From Streptomyces sp. S.PB5 (lineage in GTDB: Bacteria; Actinomycetota; Actinomycetes; Streptomycetales; Streptomycetaceae), in contig NZ_JAQMWP010000005.1 of the NCBI RefSeq assembly GCF_030403745.1, positions 434,001 to 498,000 on the forward strand: a stretch of DNA of 64,000 bases, written 5' to 3'. The notes beneath the pieces were generated by a model, which saw nothing but the letters and a program-made list of their open reading frames with translations, was not told where the DNA came from and ran no database searches. Numbering within the stretch: position 1 is the stretch's first letter; each line of letters opens with the position of its first letter. Positions 25,591 through 33,406 of this stretch are shown in pieces. The position numbers and the translations under genes were made by a program.

Positions 25591-26517
25591 CTACGAGTGG
25601 CCCAGCTCCGCTGTTGTCTCGTCCGGGGCGTCCGGGACCGAGCCTGAGTCCGGGGACGGGCGGAGGGGGAACGGGTCGACCTTCGTCTCGTCGATCACCG
25701 GCGGGGCCGGGCGCGGCGGCGTGGGCATGACCGCGGCCTCCGAGTGGCCGCCGCAGCCGTACGCCAGGGAGACGACCCGGCCGTCCGCCGGGGCGAACTC
25801 GTTGGCACAGACGCCGAAGGCCTGCCCCAGGGAGCCGCCGATCGGCTGGAGGAAGCCGCAGCTGACGCAGGTCGCGGGGGCCGCCTGGGCCATCGCGGTC
25901 TTGGCTCCGTACGACTCGTCCCAGCGGTCCGCGGCGATGTGCAGGCCGTAGCGGGACAGGACACGGGCCCGGCGCATGCCGAGCTCCTCGGCGACGGAGG
26001 CGATCGAGCCGCGGGCCGGGACGACGGGGAGGTTCGAGGGCGCGCCCGCCGCCACCTCCGCGTCCTCCGCCTCCACCAGCTCGGCCATCTCCTCGGAGAC
26101 GGCGGAGTCCGGCAGCGGCTCGTCCTCACCGGAGTAGCCCGGCTCCAGACGGAGATCCTCGGCGTCGGTCGGCAGCAGGTCCCCCGGGCCCATGTCGCCC
26201 GGCCGCAGGCGCTCGCTCCACGGCACCCACTCCGGCGCGAGCAGCGCGTCCGGTCCCGGCAACAGGACGACCTCGTCGAGGGTCACGACCTTCGCCCGGG
26301 AGGCCCGCGCCACCGTCACGGCCCAGCGCCAGCCCCGGTAGCCGAGTTCCTTGCACTCGAAGAAGTGCGTGACGACCCGGTCGCCCTCGGACTCCAGACC
26401 CGCGTGCTCCCCGACGACCCCGGGTGCCGCCGCCTCCTCGGCTGCGGCGCGGGCGAGGTCGACGGCCTCGGCGCACAGGCGGTCGGTGGTGCGGCTTCGC
26501 GTGCTCGCTGCGCTCAC
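25591..26517 (-). CDS. DUF3027 protein
   Basis: 308 residues. It contains the DUF3027 core (RVVTHFFECKELGYRGWRWA, DEVVLLPGPDALLAPEWVPW) and a C-terminal CVSCGFLQPIGGSLGQAFGV segment, then CANEFAPADGRVVSLAYGCG with paired cysteines that could bind zinc. Widely conserved in actinobacteria; function unknown. The start at 26517 is followed by Ser/Arg-rich residues typical of the family. It is divergent from an MFS gene across an intergenic region with iterons. Confidence 0.88.
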   Translation of the reverse strand: MSAASTRSRTTDRLCAEAVDLARAAAEEAAAPGVVGEHAGLESEGDRVVTHFFECKELGYRGWRWAVTVARASRAKVVTLDEVVLLPGPDALLAPEWVPWSERLRPGDMGPGDLLPTDAEDLRLEPGYSGEDEPLPDSAVSEEMAELVEAEDAEVAAGAPSNLPVVPARGSIASVAEELGMRRARVLSRYGLHIAADRWDESYGAKTAMAQAAPATCVSCGFLQPIGGSLGQAFGVCANEFAPADGRVVSLAYGCGGHSEAAVMPTPPRPAPPVIDETKVDPFPLRPSPDSGSVPDAPDETTAELGHS

Positions 26518-26749
26518 AGGTATCGCTTCTCTCCTACGCCGTCACTGTAGGTGCGTACGCCGGGGGCGAGGGTGGCGGACGGAGCGGACCCGAGGACCGC
26601 GTCGACGTCCGCGCCCGCTCACGCTCGGGCGCACCTGTGCCATCCATTGTGCAAGATGGCTGAGATACGCACGCTACCTGTTCGCGTGCGCTCGTCCTAC
26701 ACCGACGGGACGTTTGGCACCCCCGCACCGGTTGCGGTATGGCCACGAA

Positions 26750-26793
26750 GGATCCACGACGGATGCGCGACGGATCCACGACGGATCCGCGGC
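26750..26793. repeat. Four 11-bp direct repeats (iterons)
   Basis: GGATCCACGAC, GGATGCGCGAC, GGATCCACGAC and GGATCCGCGGC run head to tail. An 11-bp period places each copy on nearly the same face of the helix. They lie in the 347-bp gap between divergent DUF3027 and MFS genes. The rest of that gap (26518-26749) shows no gene I can support. Confidence 0.75.
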
Positions 26794-26864
26794 AAGTCGG
26801 CAAATGCACGGCCATACGCGCGGTAACCGCACTACGAACCCCTCAGTCGGGGCACTATGACGTC

Positions 26865-28298
26865 GTGGCAGCCGCGAAGACACCCCAAGGAGCCACCGGG
26901 ATCGGTGGGGCCAAAGGGATCAAGGGGAGCAGCCGACGCAACGGCACGGGCCGGGTGCGCGGCTCGTTCCGCTCGGTCGGCCGCGCGCTGCACTTCCCGC
27001 TGACCGGCCCCGCCCGCGGCATCCGCAAGGCCACCCACGCGCACGGAGCCGGTGAATCCGGCCTCGGCAAGCTGATCGAACTCCACGGTGTGAACGGCGC
27101 GGGCGATGTGATGATCACGGTCGCCCTCGCCTCCACGGTTTTCTTCTCCGTCCCCACGGACGAGGCCCGTGGGCGTGTCGCCCTCTACCTCGCCATCACG
27201 ATGGCCCCGTTCACGGTCCTCGCCCCGGTGATCGGCCCCCTCCTGGACCGCCTCCCGCACGGCCGCCGGGCCGCGATGGCGGGCGCGATGCTGGCCCGGG
27301 CCCTGCTGGCCCTGGTGCTGTCCGGGGCGGTCGCCACCGGCAGCATCGAGATGTACCCGGCGGCGCTGGGCGTCCTGGTGTCCTCCAAGGCGTACGGCGT
27401 GGTCAGAAGCGCGGTCGTGCCCCGCCTCCTGCCACCCCGCTTCTCCCTGGTGAAGGCCAACTCCCGGGTCACCCTCGGCGGGCTCCTCGCCACCGCGGTC
27501 GCCGCGCCGATCGCCGCGGGGCTGCAGTCGCTCGGCCCACGCTGGCCCCTCTACGGCGCCTTCGTGATCTTCGTCGTCGGGACGTTCCTGTCCTTCACCC
27601 TCCCGCCGAAGGTCGACTCGGCGAAAGGCGAGGACATCGCGCTGCTCGCCGCGGACGAGGAGCATCTGCACGGCCCGCACCGCAAGCCGGTCAAACGCCC
27701 GGGCCTGCGCACGGTCGGCATCGCCGTCACCCACGCCCTCGGCGCCAACGCCTCCCTGCGCTTCCTCTCCGGCTTCCTGACCTTCTTCCTGGCGTTCCTG
27801 CTGCGCGAGCATCCGCTCTCCGGGGAGAGCGCTGCGGTGTCGCTGGGCATCGTGGTCGTCTCGGCCGGCGCGGGCAACGCGCTCGGTACGGCGGTGGGGG
27901 CGGCCCTGCGGCAGCGGGCGCCGGAGATCATCATCGTGACGGTGGTCGCGTTCGTCCTGGGTACGGCCATCACGGCCGCGATCTTCTTCGGGGCGTTCCT
28001 GGTCGCCGTGCTCGCCGGGGTGGCCGGTTTCGCCCAGGCCCTCTCCAAGCTCTCCCTGGACGCGCTGATCCAGCGGGACGTGCCCGAGCAGGTCCGTACG
28101 TCCGCCTTCGCGCGCTCGGAGACGATCCTCCAGGTGTCCTGGGTGTTCGGGGGCGCGGTCGGGATCGTGATGCCGCTGAACGGCTCCCTCGGGCTGTCGG
28201 TGGCCGGGGCGATCGTCGCCGTGGGATGGGTGACGACGGTGAGGGGGCTGCTGAGCTCGGCCCGGCACGGTGGGGCGCCCAAAGCGCGAGTGGCGTAA
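26865..28298 (+). CDS. MFS transporter
   Basis: 477 residues from GTG 26865. A basic cytoplasmic N-terminus of ~70 residues precedes about 12 membrane segments; the first loop reads GPLLDRLPHGRRAAMAG. The preferred start lacks a clear Shine-Dalgarno, so the mRNA may be leaderless. An ATG at 26739 would lie inside the iteron region and is less likely. Substrate unknown. Confidence 0.85.
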   Translation: MAAAKTPQGATGIGGAKGIKGSSRRNGTGRVRGSFRSVGRALHFPLTGPARGIRKATHAHGAGESGLGKLIELHGVNGAGDVMITVALASTVFFSVPTDEARGRVALYLAITMAPFTVLAPVIGPLLDRLPHGRRAAMAGAMLARALLALVLSGAVATGSIEMYPAALGVLVSSKAYGVVRSAVVPRLLPPRFSLVKANSRVTLGGLLATAVAAPIAAGLQSLGPRWPLYGAFVIFVVGTFLSFTLPPKVDSAKGEDIALLAADEEHLHGPHRKPVKRPGLRTVGIAVTHALGANASLRFLSGFLTFFLAFLLREHPLSGESAAVSLGIVVVSAGAGNALGTAVGAALRQRAPEIIIVTVVAFVLGTAITAAIFFGAFLVAVLAGVAGFAQALSKLSLDALIQRDVPEQVRTSAFARSETILQVSWVFGGAVGIVMPLNGSLGLSVAGAIVAVGWVTTVRGLLSSARHGGAPKARVA

Positions 28299-28370
28299 CG
28301 AGGCGTAACGAACAGGGCACGCCGGACCCCGCGTAAAGAGACGGCTGTGCCTGCCCGATAGCCTTCGGCC

Positions 28371-28895
28371 ATGACCTCGATGCCACGCGGCGGAGCCGCT
28401 CATGTCCGCGCCGTTGTGCGACGCCGCCGCGCTGTCGCCGTCGTCGGCGCCGTTTCCGCCGGACTGCTCGTCCTGTCGGCCTGCGACAAGCCGACGCCGC
28501 GCGCCACCGTCACCGTCGGCCACAACTCGGTGAGCACCGAGGCCGAGTGCTGGGAGGACGGCGGCAACCTCGGCCAGGAGAAGGCCGCCAAGTGCGCCCT
28601 CAAGAAGGGGTCCGACTCCATCGACGTGCCGCAGAGCGAGACCCTGCGGATCGGTGTCGACCCCGAGATCGCGGACACCGGCTGGGCGCTGTGGATCAAC
28701 GGCCAGCAGGTCACGCCGGTCTACAAGAAGACGTACTACTCCTTCCAGGGCGTCGACCTCTTCTCCGAGCAGCAGGGGCAGGCCGCGCCGAAGCAGCTGT
28801 ACATCAGCGTCGTCGAGCAGGACAAGGCGGACAGCGGGGTCAGCAAGTCCTACAAGGGCGTGTGGAACTTCAAGCTCGTCAACGACGACGCGTAA
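28371..28895 (+). CDS. DUF2771 lipoprotein
   Basis: 174 residues. A long basic N-terminus and hydrophobic stretch end in the lipobox LLVLSAC, so the mature protein is probably lipid-anchored at Cys. The remainder (ECWEDGGNLGQEKAAKC, DTGWALWINGQQVTP, FSFQGVD-like motifs) matches DUF2771. Function unknown. It precedes mqnB by 14 bp. Confidence 0.87.
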   Translation: MTSMPRGGAAHVRAVVRRRRAVAVVGAVSAGLLVLSACDKPTPRATVTVGHNSVSTEAECWEDGGNLGQEKAAKCALKKGSDSIDVPQSETLRIGVDPEIADTGWALWINGQQVTPVYKKTYYSFQGVDLFSEQQGQAAPKQLYISVVEQDKADSGVSKSYKGVWNFKLVNDDA

Positions 28896-28909
28896 GTCGT
28901 ACGACGTCG

Positions 28910-29713
28910 ATGCGGGTCCTTGTAGCCACCGCGGTTCCTGCGGAGCGGGACGCGGTGGCTCGGGCGTTTCAGGGGACGGCGAGGCTGCTCGAAAGGGTGC
29001 CCGGCGTCGGGGCTGAACCCGGGTGGGTCGCGCGGCCCGGCGCTGACGGGGCGCCACCTGCGCCCACCCGTGCCGCCCCAGGCGGCACGCATGCCCGCAG
29101 CTTGAGTGGCGTGGCGGGAGTCGATGTCGACTTGCTTGCCGTTGGTGTCGGGCCCGCTCTTGCCGCCGCTGCCACTGCCACCGCCCTCGCCTCCGCGGCT
29201 CTCTCCGGTGTCCCCTACTCGCTCGTCGTGTCCGCCGGGATCGCCGGTGGGTTTGTGCCGCATGCTCCTGTGGGGTCGCTTGTCGTTGCTGATGAGATCG
29301 TCGTTGCCGATCTCGGTGCCGAGACCGCCGACGGGTTTCTGCCGGTGACCGAGCTCGGGTTCGGGGTCGTCAGCCATCGTCCGCCCGATGCACTCGTACG
29401 AGAGGCCGTGGCCGCCACCGGAGCGCGTTCGGGAGCCGTGCTCACCGTGTCCACGGTGACCGGTAGCGCGGAGCGGGCCGCGACTCTGCGGCACCGTCAT
29501 CCCACCGCCCTCGCCGAGGCGATGGAGGGGTTCGGGGTCGCCGAGGCGGCCGTACTCCACGGGGTGCCCGTGATGGAGGTGCGGGCCGTCTCCAATCCTG
29601 TCGGGCCCCGGGACCGTGCCGCGTGGCGGATCGGCGACGCGCTGGACGCCCTCACCGAGGGTTTCGGGAAGCTCGGACCCGTCCTCACCGGTTGGAACCC
29701 ACATGACAGTTGA
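28910..29713 (+). CDS. mqnB: Futalosine hydrolase
   Basis: 267 residues, nucleoside-phosphorylase fold. MRVLVATAVPAERDAV, LLAVGVGPALAAAATA, SAGIAGGF and AEAMEGFGVAEAAVLHGVPV (the Glu/Met substrate-binding region) are diagnostic. The enzyme releases hypoxanthine from futalosine in menaquinone synthesis. A Pro/Ala-rich insert of ~35 residues near position 40-75 is longer than I expect. It overlaps mqnD by 11 bp, implying coupling. Confidence 0.92.
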   Translation: MRVLVATAVPAERDAVARAFQGTARLLERVPGVGAEPGWVARPGADGAPPAPTRAAPGGTHARSLSGVAGVDVDLLAVGVGPALAAAATATALASAALSGVPYSLVVSAGIAGGFVPHAPVGSLVVADEIVVADLGAETADGFLPVTELGFGVVSHRPPDALVREAVAATGARSGAVLTVSTVTGSAERAATLRHRHPTALAEAMEGFGVAEAAVLHGVPVMEVRAVSNPVGPRDRAAWRIGDALDALTEGFGKLGPVLTGWNPHDS

Positions 29714-30548
29714 CCAGTTGCAGATCGCCTACTCGCCCTGCCCGAACGACACCTTCGTCTTCGACGCCCTCGCACACGGCCGGGTGCCCGGCGCGCCCGC
29801 GCTCGATGTGACGTTCGCGGACATCGACATCACCAACGGCATGGCCGAGCGCGGTGAGTCGGACGTGCTGAAGGTGTCGTACGCCGTGCTGCCGTACGTC
29901 CTCGACGAGTACACCCTGCTGCCGTGCGGCGGTGCGCTGGGCCGGGGTTGCGGGCCGCTGGTGCTCACCCGCGGACCCGCGGATCTGACGGGCCGTACCG
30001 TCGCCGTGCCCAGCGAGCGGTCGACGGCCTATCTGCTGTTCCGGCTGTGGGCCGCGGACACGGTCCCCGGCGGGGTCGGCGAGATCGTCGTGATGCCGTT
30101 CCACGAGATCATGCCCGCCGTGCGGGACGGGAAGGTCGACGCGGGACTGGTCATCCACGAGGCGCGGTTCACGTACCAGAACTACGGGCTGCACAAGCTC
30201 GCGGACATGGGCGAGCACTGGGAGGACACCACCGGGCTGCCCATCCCGCTGGGCGCGATCATCGCCAAGCGGTCACTGGGCGCGGCGACACTGACGACGC
30301 TGGCCGATTCCATTCGCGCTTCCGTGCGCGCCGCTTGGGACGATCCCGAGGTCTCGCGGCCGTATGTCATGGAACACGCGCAGGAGATGGACCCGCACGT
30401 CGCCGACCAGCACATCGGCCTCTACGTCAACGAGTTCACGCACGACCTGGGCGTGGACGGCTATGCGGCGGTGCGAGGACTTCTCACACGTGCGGCGGCC
30501 GAGGGGCTGGTACCGCCCCTCGGCCCGGACGCACTGCAATTCCCCTAG
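29703..30548 (+). CDS. mqnD: 1,4-dihydroxy-6-naphthoate synthase
   Basis: 281 residues, periplasmic-binding-protein-like fold. Diagnostic motifs: IAYSPCPNDTFVFDALAHG, VLKVSYAVLPYV, GCGPLVL, VPSERSTAYLLFRLW and VIHEARFTYQNYGL. It converts cyclic de-hypoxanthine futalosine to 1,4-dihydroxy-6-naphthoate. The start ATG lies inside the mqnB 3' end. With mqnB it marks the futalosine route; the other mqn genes are elsewhere. Confidence 0.93.
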   Translation: MTVDQLQIAYSPCPNDTFVFDALAHGRVPGAPALDVTFADIDITNGMAERGESDVLKVSYAVLPYVLDEYTLLPCGGALGRGCGPLVLTRGPADLTGRTVAVPSERSTAYLLFRLWAADTVPGGVGEIVVMPFHEIMPAVRDGKVDAGLVIHEARFTYQNYGLHKLADMGEHWEDTTGLPIPLGAIIAKRSLGAATLTTLADSIRASVRAAWDDPEVSRPYVMEHAQEMDPHVADQHIGLYVNEFTHDLGVDGYAAVRGLLTRAAAEGLVPPLGPDALQFP

Positions 30549-30569
30549 CGGTTATGGGCTGGTGACGGG

Positions 30570-30953
30570 CTATACGTCGAGTTGGTCGGCGACGGCCCGC
30601 AGCAGGCCCGCGATCTTCTTGCCGGCGGCCTTGTCGGGGTAACGGCCCCTTTCGAGCATCGGCGTGATGTTCTCGAGAAGGGTCGTGAGGTCCTGGACGA
30701 TGGAGGCCAGTTCGTCCGGCTTCTTACGGGTCGCGGCCGCGACCGAGGGGGTCGGGTCGAGGATGACGACCGAAAGGGCCTGGTCACCGCGTTGTCCGGC
30801 GACGACTCCGAACTCCACTCGCTGGCCCGGCTTCAGGGCCTCGACTCCGGCGGGGAGGACCGAGGAATGGACGAAGACGTCACCGCCGTCGTCGCGGGAG
30901 AGAAAGCCGAAGCCCTTCTCGCTGTTGAACCACTTGACCTTGCCGGTAGGCAC
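30570..30953 (-). CDS. Cold-shock domain protein with C-terminal extension
   Basis: 127 residues from GTG 30953 (AGGA upstream). The first ~65 residues form the cold-shock domain with RNP1 KGFGFLSRDD and RNP2 DVFVHSSVL. A ~60-residue helical extension follows (KKPDELASIVQDLTTLLENI). Binds single-stranded RNA or DNA. The extension sets it apart from the classical 67-residue CspA type encoded at 61394. Confidence 0.92.
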   Translation of the reverse strand: MPTGKVKWFNSEKGFGFLSRDDGGDVFVHSSVLPAGVEALKPGQRVEFGVVAGQRGDQALSVVILDPTPSVAAATRKKPDELASIVQDLTTLLENITPMLERGRYPDKAAGKKIAGLLRAVADQLDV

Positions 30954-31117
30954 GTCTGTTCCTCGTCCTCGTACTCGTCGGAAAACTGCTTCTGAAACGG
31001 CTCTTGATAGCACTGGGGCGGGTCGTCGGGACCCGCCGGTACCAAGGCTAATGGTCTTCAGGCCGGTGACAAGACGTCGCCCGGTTGTTCCTTCGGGCAG
31101 GGAACTACCCTGGTCCG

Positions 31118-31369
31118 GTGCGTGACAAAACCCAAACGAATTCCGCCGCGCCCGGTGACCGACTGATCCGTGCCGGAGCCATCGTCTTCTTCATCGGTAC
31201 GGTGGCCACACTCGTCACCGTGGCACCGCTGTTCCTCGGGACGACGCCATTTCCGACATACATGTTCGGACTGAGCATGCTCATGGGCGTCGGCTTCCTG
31301 GTCGCCGGGGTCGGCGTGCTCCAGTCGATCGCGGCCGGGCGGCGTCAGGCGCGGTCGGCCGGGCGGTAG
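31118..31369 (+). CDS. Small two-helix membrane protein
   Basis: 83 residues from GTG 31118. Two transmembrane helices (IRAGAIVFFIGTVATLVTVA and MFGLSMLMGVGFLVAGVGVL) are joined by a PLFLGTTPFPTY loop, with a basic C-terminus. No ribosome-binding site is obvious. Conserved-looking but of unknown function. Its 3' end overlaps the convergent HAD gene by 25 bp. Confidence 0.75.
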   Translation: MRDKTQTNSAAPGDRLIRAGAIVFFIGTVATLVTVAPLFLGTTPFPTYMFGLSMLMGVGFLVAGVGVLQSIAAGRRQARSAGR

Positions 31370-32064
31370 CCGGCGAGCCAGGCCGGGAACTCCCCGAGGC
31401 CGGCGAGGACGACATCGGCCCCGGCCGCGGTCAGCTCCGCCGCGCTGCACGGACCCGTGGCCACGGCGACCGAGAGCGCCTCGGCGGCACGGGCCCCGCG
31501 CACGTCCCCGATGTGGTCGCCGACGTAGACCGACGCCCCGTGCTCCCGCAGCGCCTCCGCCTTCTGCTCGGCCCACAGATCGCCGATCACCGCGTCCGGG
31601 GCGAGGCCGAGGTGCTCGATGTGCAGCTTGGCGCTCGGCTCGTACTTCGCGGTCACGACGATCGCGCGCCCGCCGGCCGCCTGTACGGCGGCGATGGCCT
31701 CACGGGCGCCGTCCATCGCGGGCGTGGCGGCGATCGCGATGGCGGGATACATCGACCGGTACAGATCGGCCATGGCCGCCACGTCCTCCGCCGGGAACCA
31801 GTGGGCTATCTCCTCCACCAGCGGCGGCCCCAGCCGCGACACCGCGAGGTCGGCGTCGATGTAGGCCCCTGTCCGCTCGGCCAGCGCCAGGTAGCAGGCG
31901 TGGATGCCGGGCCGGGAGTCGATGAGGGTCATGTCCAGGTCGAAGCCGACGGTCGGGCCGGAGGTGGAGGGAGACGTGGAGGGAGAGGGGGAGGGGGAGA
32001 CGGAAGCGGTGGCGGTGGTGGCGGCGGCGGCGGCGGGAAAGGGTGCAGAGGCCATGTACGCCAT
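31345..32064 (-). CDS. HAD-superfamily phosphatase
   Basis: 239 residues. HAD motif I is VGFDLDMTLIDSRPG, motif II is in RAIVVTAKYEP, and motif III/IV is KAEALREHGASVYVGDHIGD. The alpha-helical cap fits the phosphoglycolate-phosphatase-like subgroup. The N-terminal ~40 residues are Ala/Thr/Ser-Pro low complexity, possibly a poor start choice; 32055 is an alternative ATG. Substrate unknown. Confidence 0.87.
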   Translation of the reverse strand: MAYMASAPFPAAAAATTATASVSPSPSPSTSPSTSGPTVGFDLDMTLIDSRPGIHACYLALAERTGAYIDADLAVSRLGPPLVEEIAHWFPAEDVAAMADLYRSMYPAIAIAATPAMDGAREAIAAVQAAGGRAIVVTAKYEPSAKLHIEHLGLAPDAVIGDLWAEQKAEALREHGASVYVGDHIGDVRGARAAEALSVAVATGPCSAAELTAAGADVVLAGLGEFPAWLAGYRPADRA

Positions 32065-32127
32065 TGTGCCGGGGCGGTATGACAGCCCGACAACGAATAA
32101 AGGCCGCCCTACCGCCTACCCCGACCG

Positions 32128-33159
32128 CTACCGCTGCCTCTGCGAGCGCCAGACCAGGAACAGCGCCGACGCCACGGCCGCACCCCGGATCACCCAGGGC
32201 CAGGTGTCGGCTACGGCGTCGCTCATGTGCCCCTTCGCGATGGGATCGCCCCAGCGTCCCTCGGTCCGCCCCCACAGCCAGACGATCCCGGCGGCGAGCG
32301 CCGCGCCGGGCAGGAACATCACCGCCCACTTGGTCTCCGCGTCGGTCAGCCGCCGCGAGGCGTAGGCGATGACCCAGCCGACCGCGAGGGCGAGGAGATT
32401 GCCGAGAACGGCACCCGCGACGAGGGAGGCGGCGGCGAGCAGGAGCAGAGGGTTGCTCCACCTGACCCCGGCTCGCTCGGCCCCCTTGCCGCCCTTGCCG
32501 CCCTTGCCGCTCTTGAGGAAGGGCAGCCGGCGGCGGCGCGGGGCGGCAGCCTCTTCGGTCTCCGCCCCTGTCTCCGTCCCGGTCTCCGTGGCCTTCTCGA
32601 CGACCGGCTTCGCCTGCTCCTCCTCCTTCGGCGGCGGGGGCTTCAGCAGCTCCGGGATCTCCACACCGCCGACGAACCCCGGAACCCTGTCCCCGACCCC
32701 GAACGGCGTGCTGTCCACCCGCCACCAGTCCGGCTGCAGGGCGCTGTCCCCGAGTTCGTCCGCACCGGCGAGATGCGGTCCGGTGAGGGGCTGCGGCGGT
32801 GCCTCCGGCGCCGGGTCGGCGGGACGCGGCCGGGGCACGAGGCGGCGCAGGCCCTTGGGGCGCGGCTCGTCGGTGTCCCCGTCGCGCTGGACCGGTACGG
32901 CGGTGGGGGGCGGGGCGGAGATCTGCGGTGCGGTGCCTCCCGCGGCCGTGACGACGTCGTCGGGGCTGCCGAGCCGGTCGATGATCCGGCGGACGGCCGC
33001 GGGGCTGTCCACGGGGACCTTCGCCCGCCGCCGGTCGATCTCGTTGCGCAGCTCCGAGACCAGACGCATGCGGGTCCCCGACGGCAGCTGTCGCTGCTGG
33101 GCGACGTCGCCGACGCGGCTCAGATACTCGTAGACGACCTGGTCGCTCTCGATACCCAC
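32128..33159 (-). CDS. Membrane protein with HAAS-like N-terminal domain
   Basis: 343 residues from GTG 33159 (GGAGGGA upstream). The N-terminal ~70 residues (VYEYLSRVGDVAQQRQLPSG, then LRNEIDRRRAKVPVDSPAAV and IIDRLGSPDDVV) resemble the small helical HAAS/DUF1700 signalling domain. A long Pro/Glu/Thr-rich linker with a GKGGKGGKG repeat follows, then about four C-terminal membrane helices. Function unknown. Confidence 0.75.
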   Translation of the reverse strand: MGIESDQVVYEYLSRVGDVAQQRQLPSGTRMRLVSELRNEIDRRRAKVPVDSPAAVRRIIDRLGSPDDVVTAAGGTAPQISAPPPTAVPVQRDGDTDEPRPKGLRRLVPRPRPADPAPEAPPQPLTGPHLAGADELGDSALQPDWWRVDSTPFGVGDRVPGFVGGVEIPELLKPPPPKEEEQAKPVVEKATETGTETGAETEEAAAPRRRRLPFLKSGKGGKGGKGAERAGVRWSNPLLLLAAASLVAGAVLGNLLALAVGWVIAYASRRLTDAETKWAVMFLPGAALAAGIVWLWGRTEGRWGDPIAKGHMSDAVADTWPWVIRGAAVASALFLVWRSQRQR

Positions 33160-33256
33160 GAAGTCCCTCCGGGGGGCGGCGCGTTGAATCCCGGTGAGGT
33201 GACGGTATCGCGGTTGCGGAGGTGTCCGGTGCAGTGGCGGCGCAGGTCAGCAACTT

Positions 33257-33345
33257 CTCAGCCCGTCCGGCGATCGAGGACGAGGCCTTCGGGCCGACGC
33301 TTCGGACCGACGGGGGTCCAGGTGCGCGGCCCCCAGGGACGCGGG
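33257..33345. repeat. Streptomyces intergenic repeat (CAGCCCGTCCGGCG type)
   Basis: CTCAGCCCGTCCGGCGATCG, then GAGGACGAGGCCTTCGG and GGCCCCCAGGGACGCGG. From memory this resembles a high-copy dispersed element of streptomycete genomes. It lies in the divergent gap between the HAAS-like and helicase-associated genes; no other feature was seen there. Confidence 0.55.
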
Positions 33346-33406
33346 CTCCGCTTCGCCGCGGGCACTTCGGCTCAGCCGCCGGAGGCGACCCGCTACCGTG
33401 GGTCGG

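Noticed and set aside
22780..25647. A 955-codon frame antisense to the sacsin-like gene
   Set aside because: Composition is Gly/Arg/Val low complexity and it mirrors the codon bias of the opposite strand, which has a clear ATPase domain.
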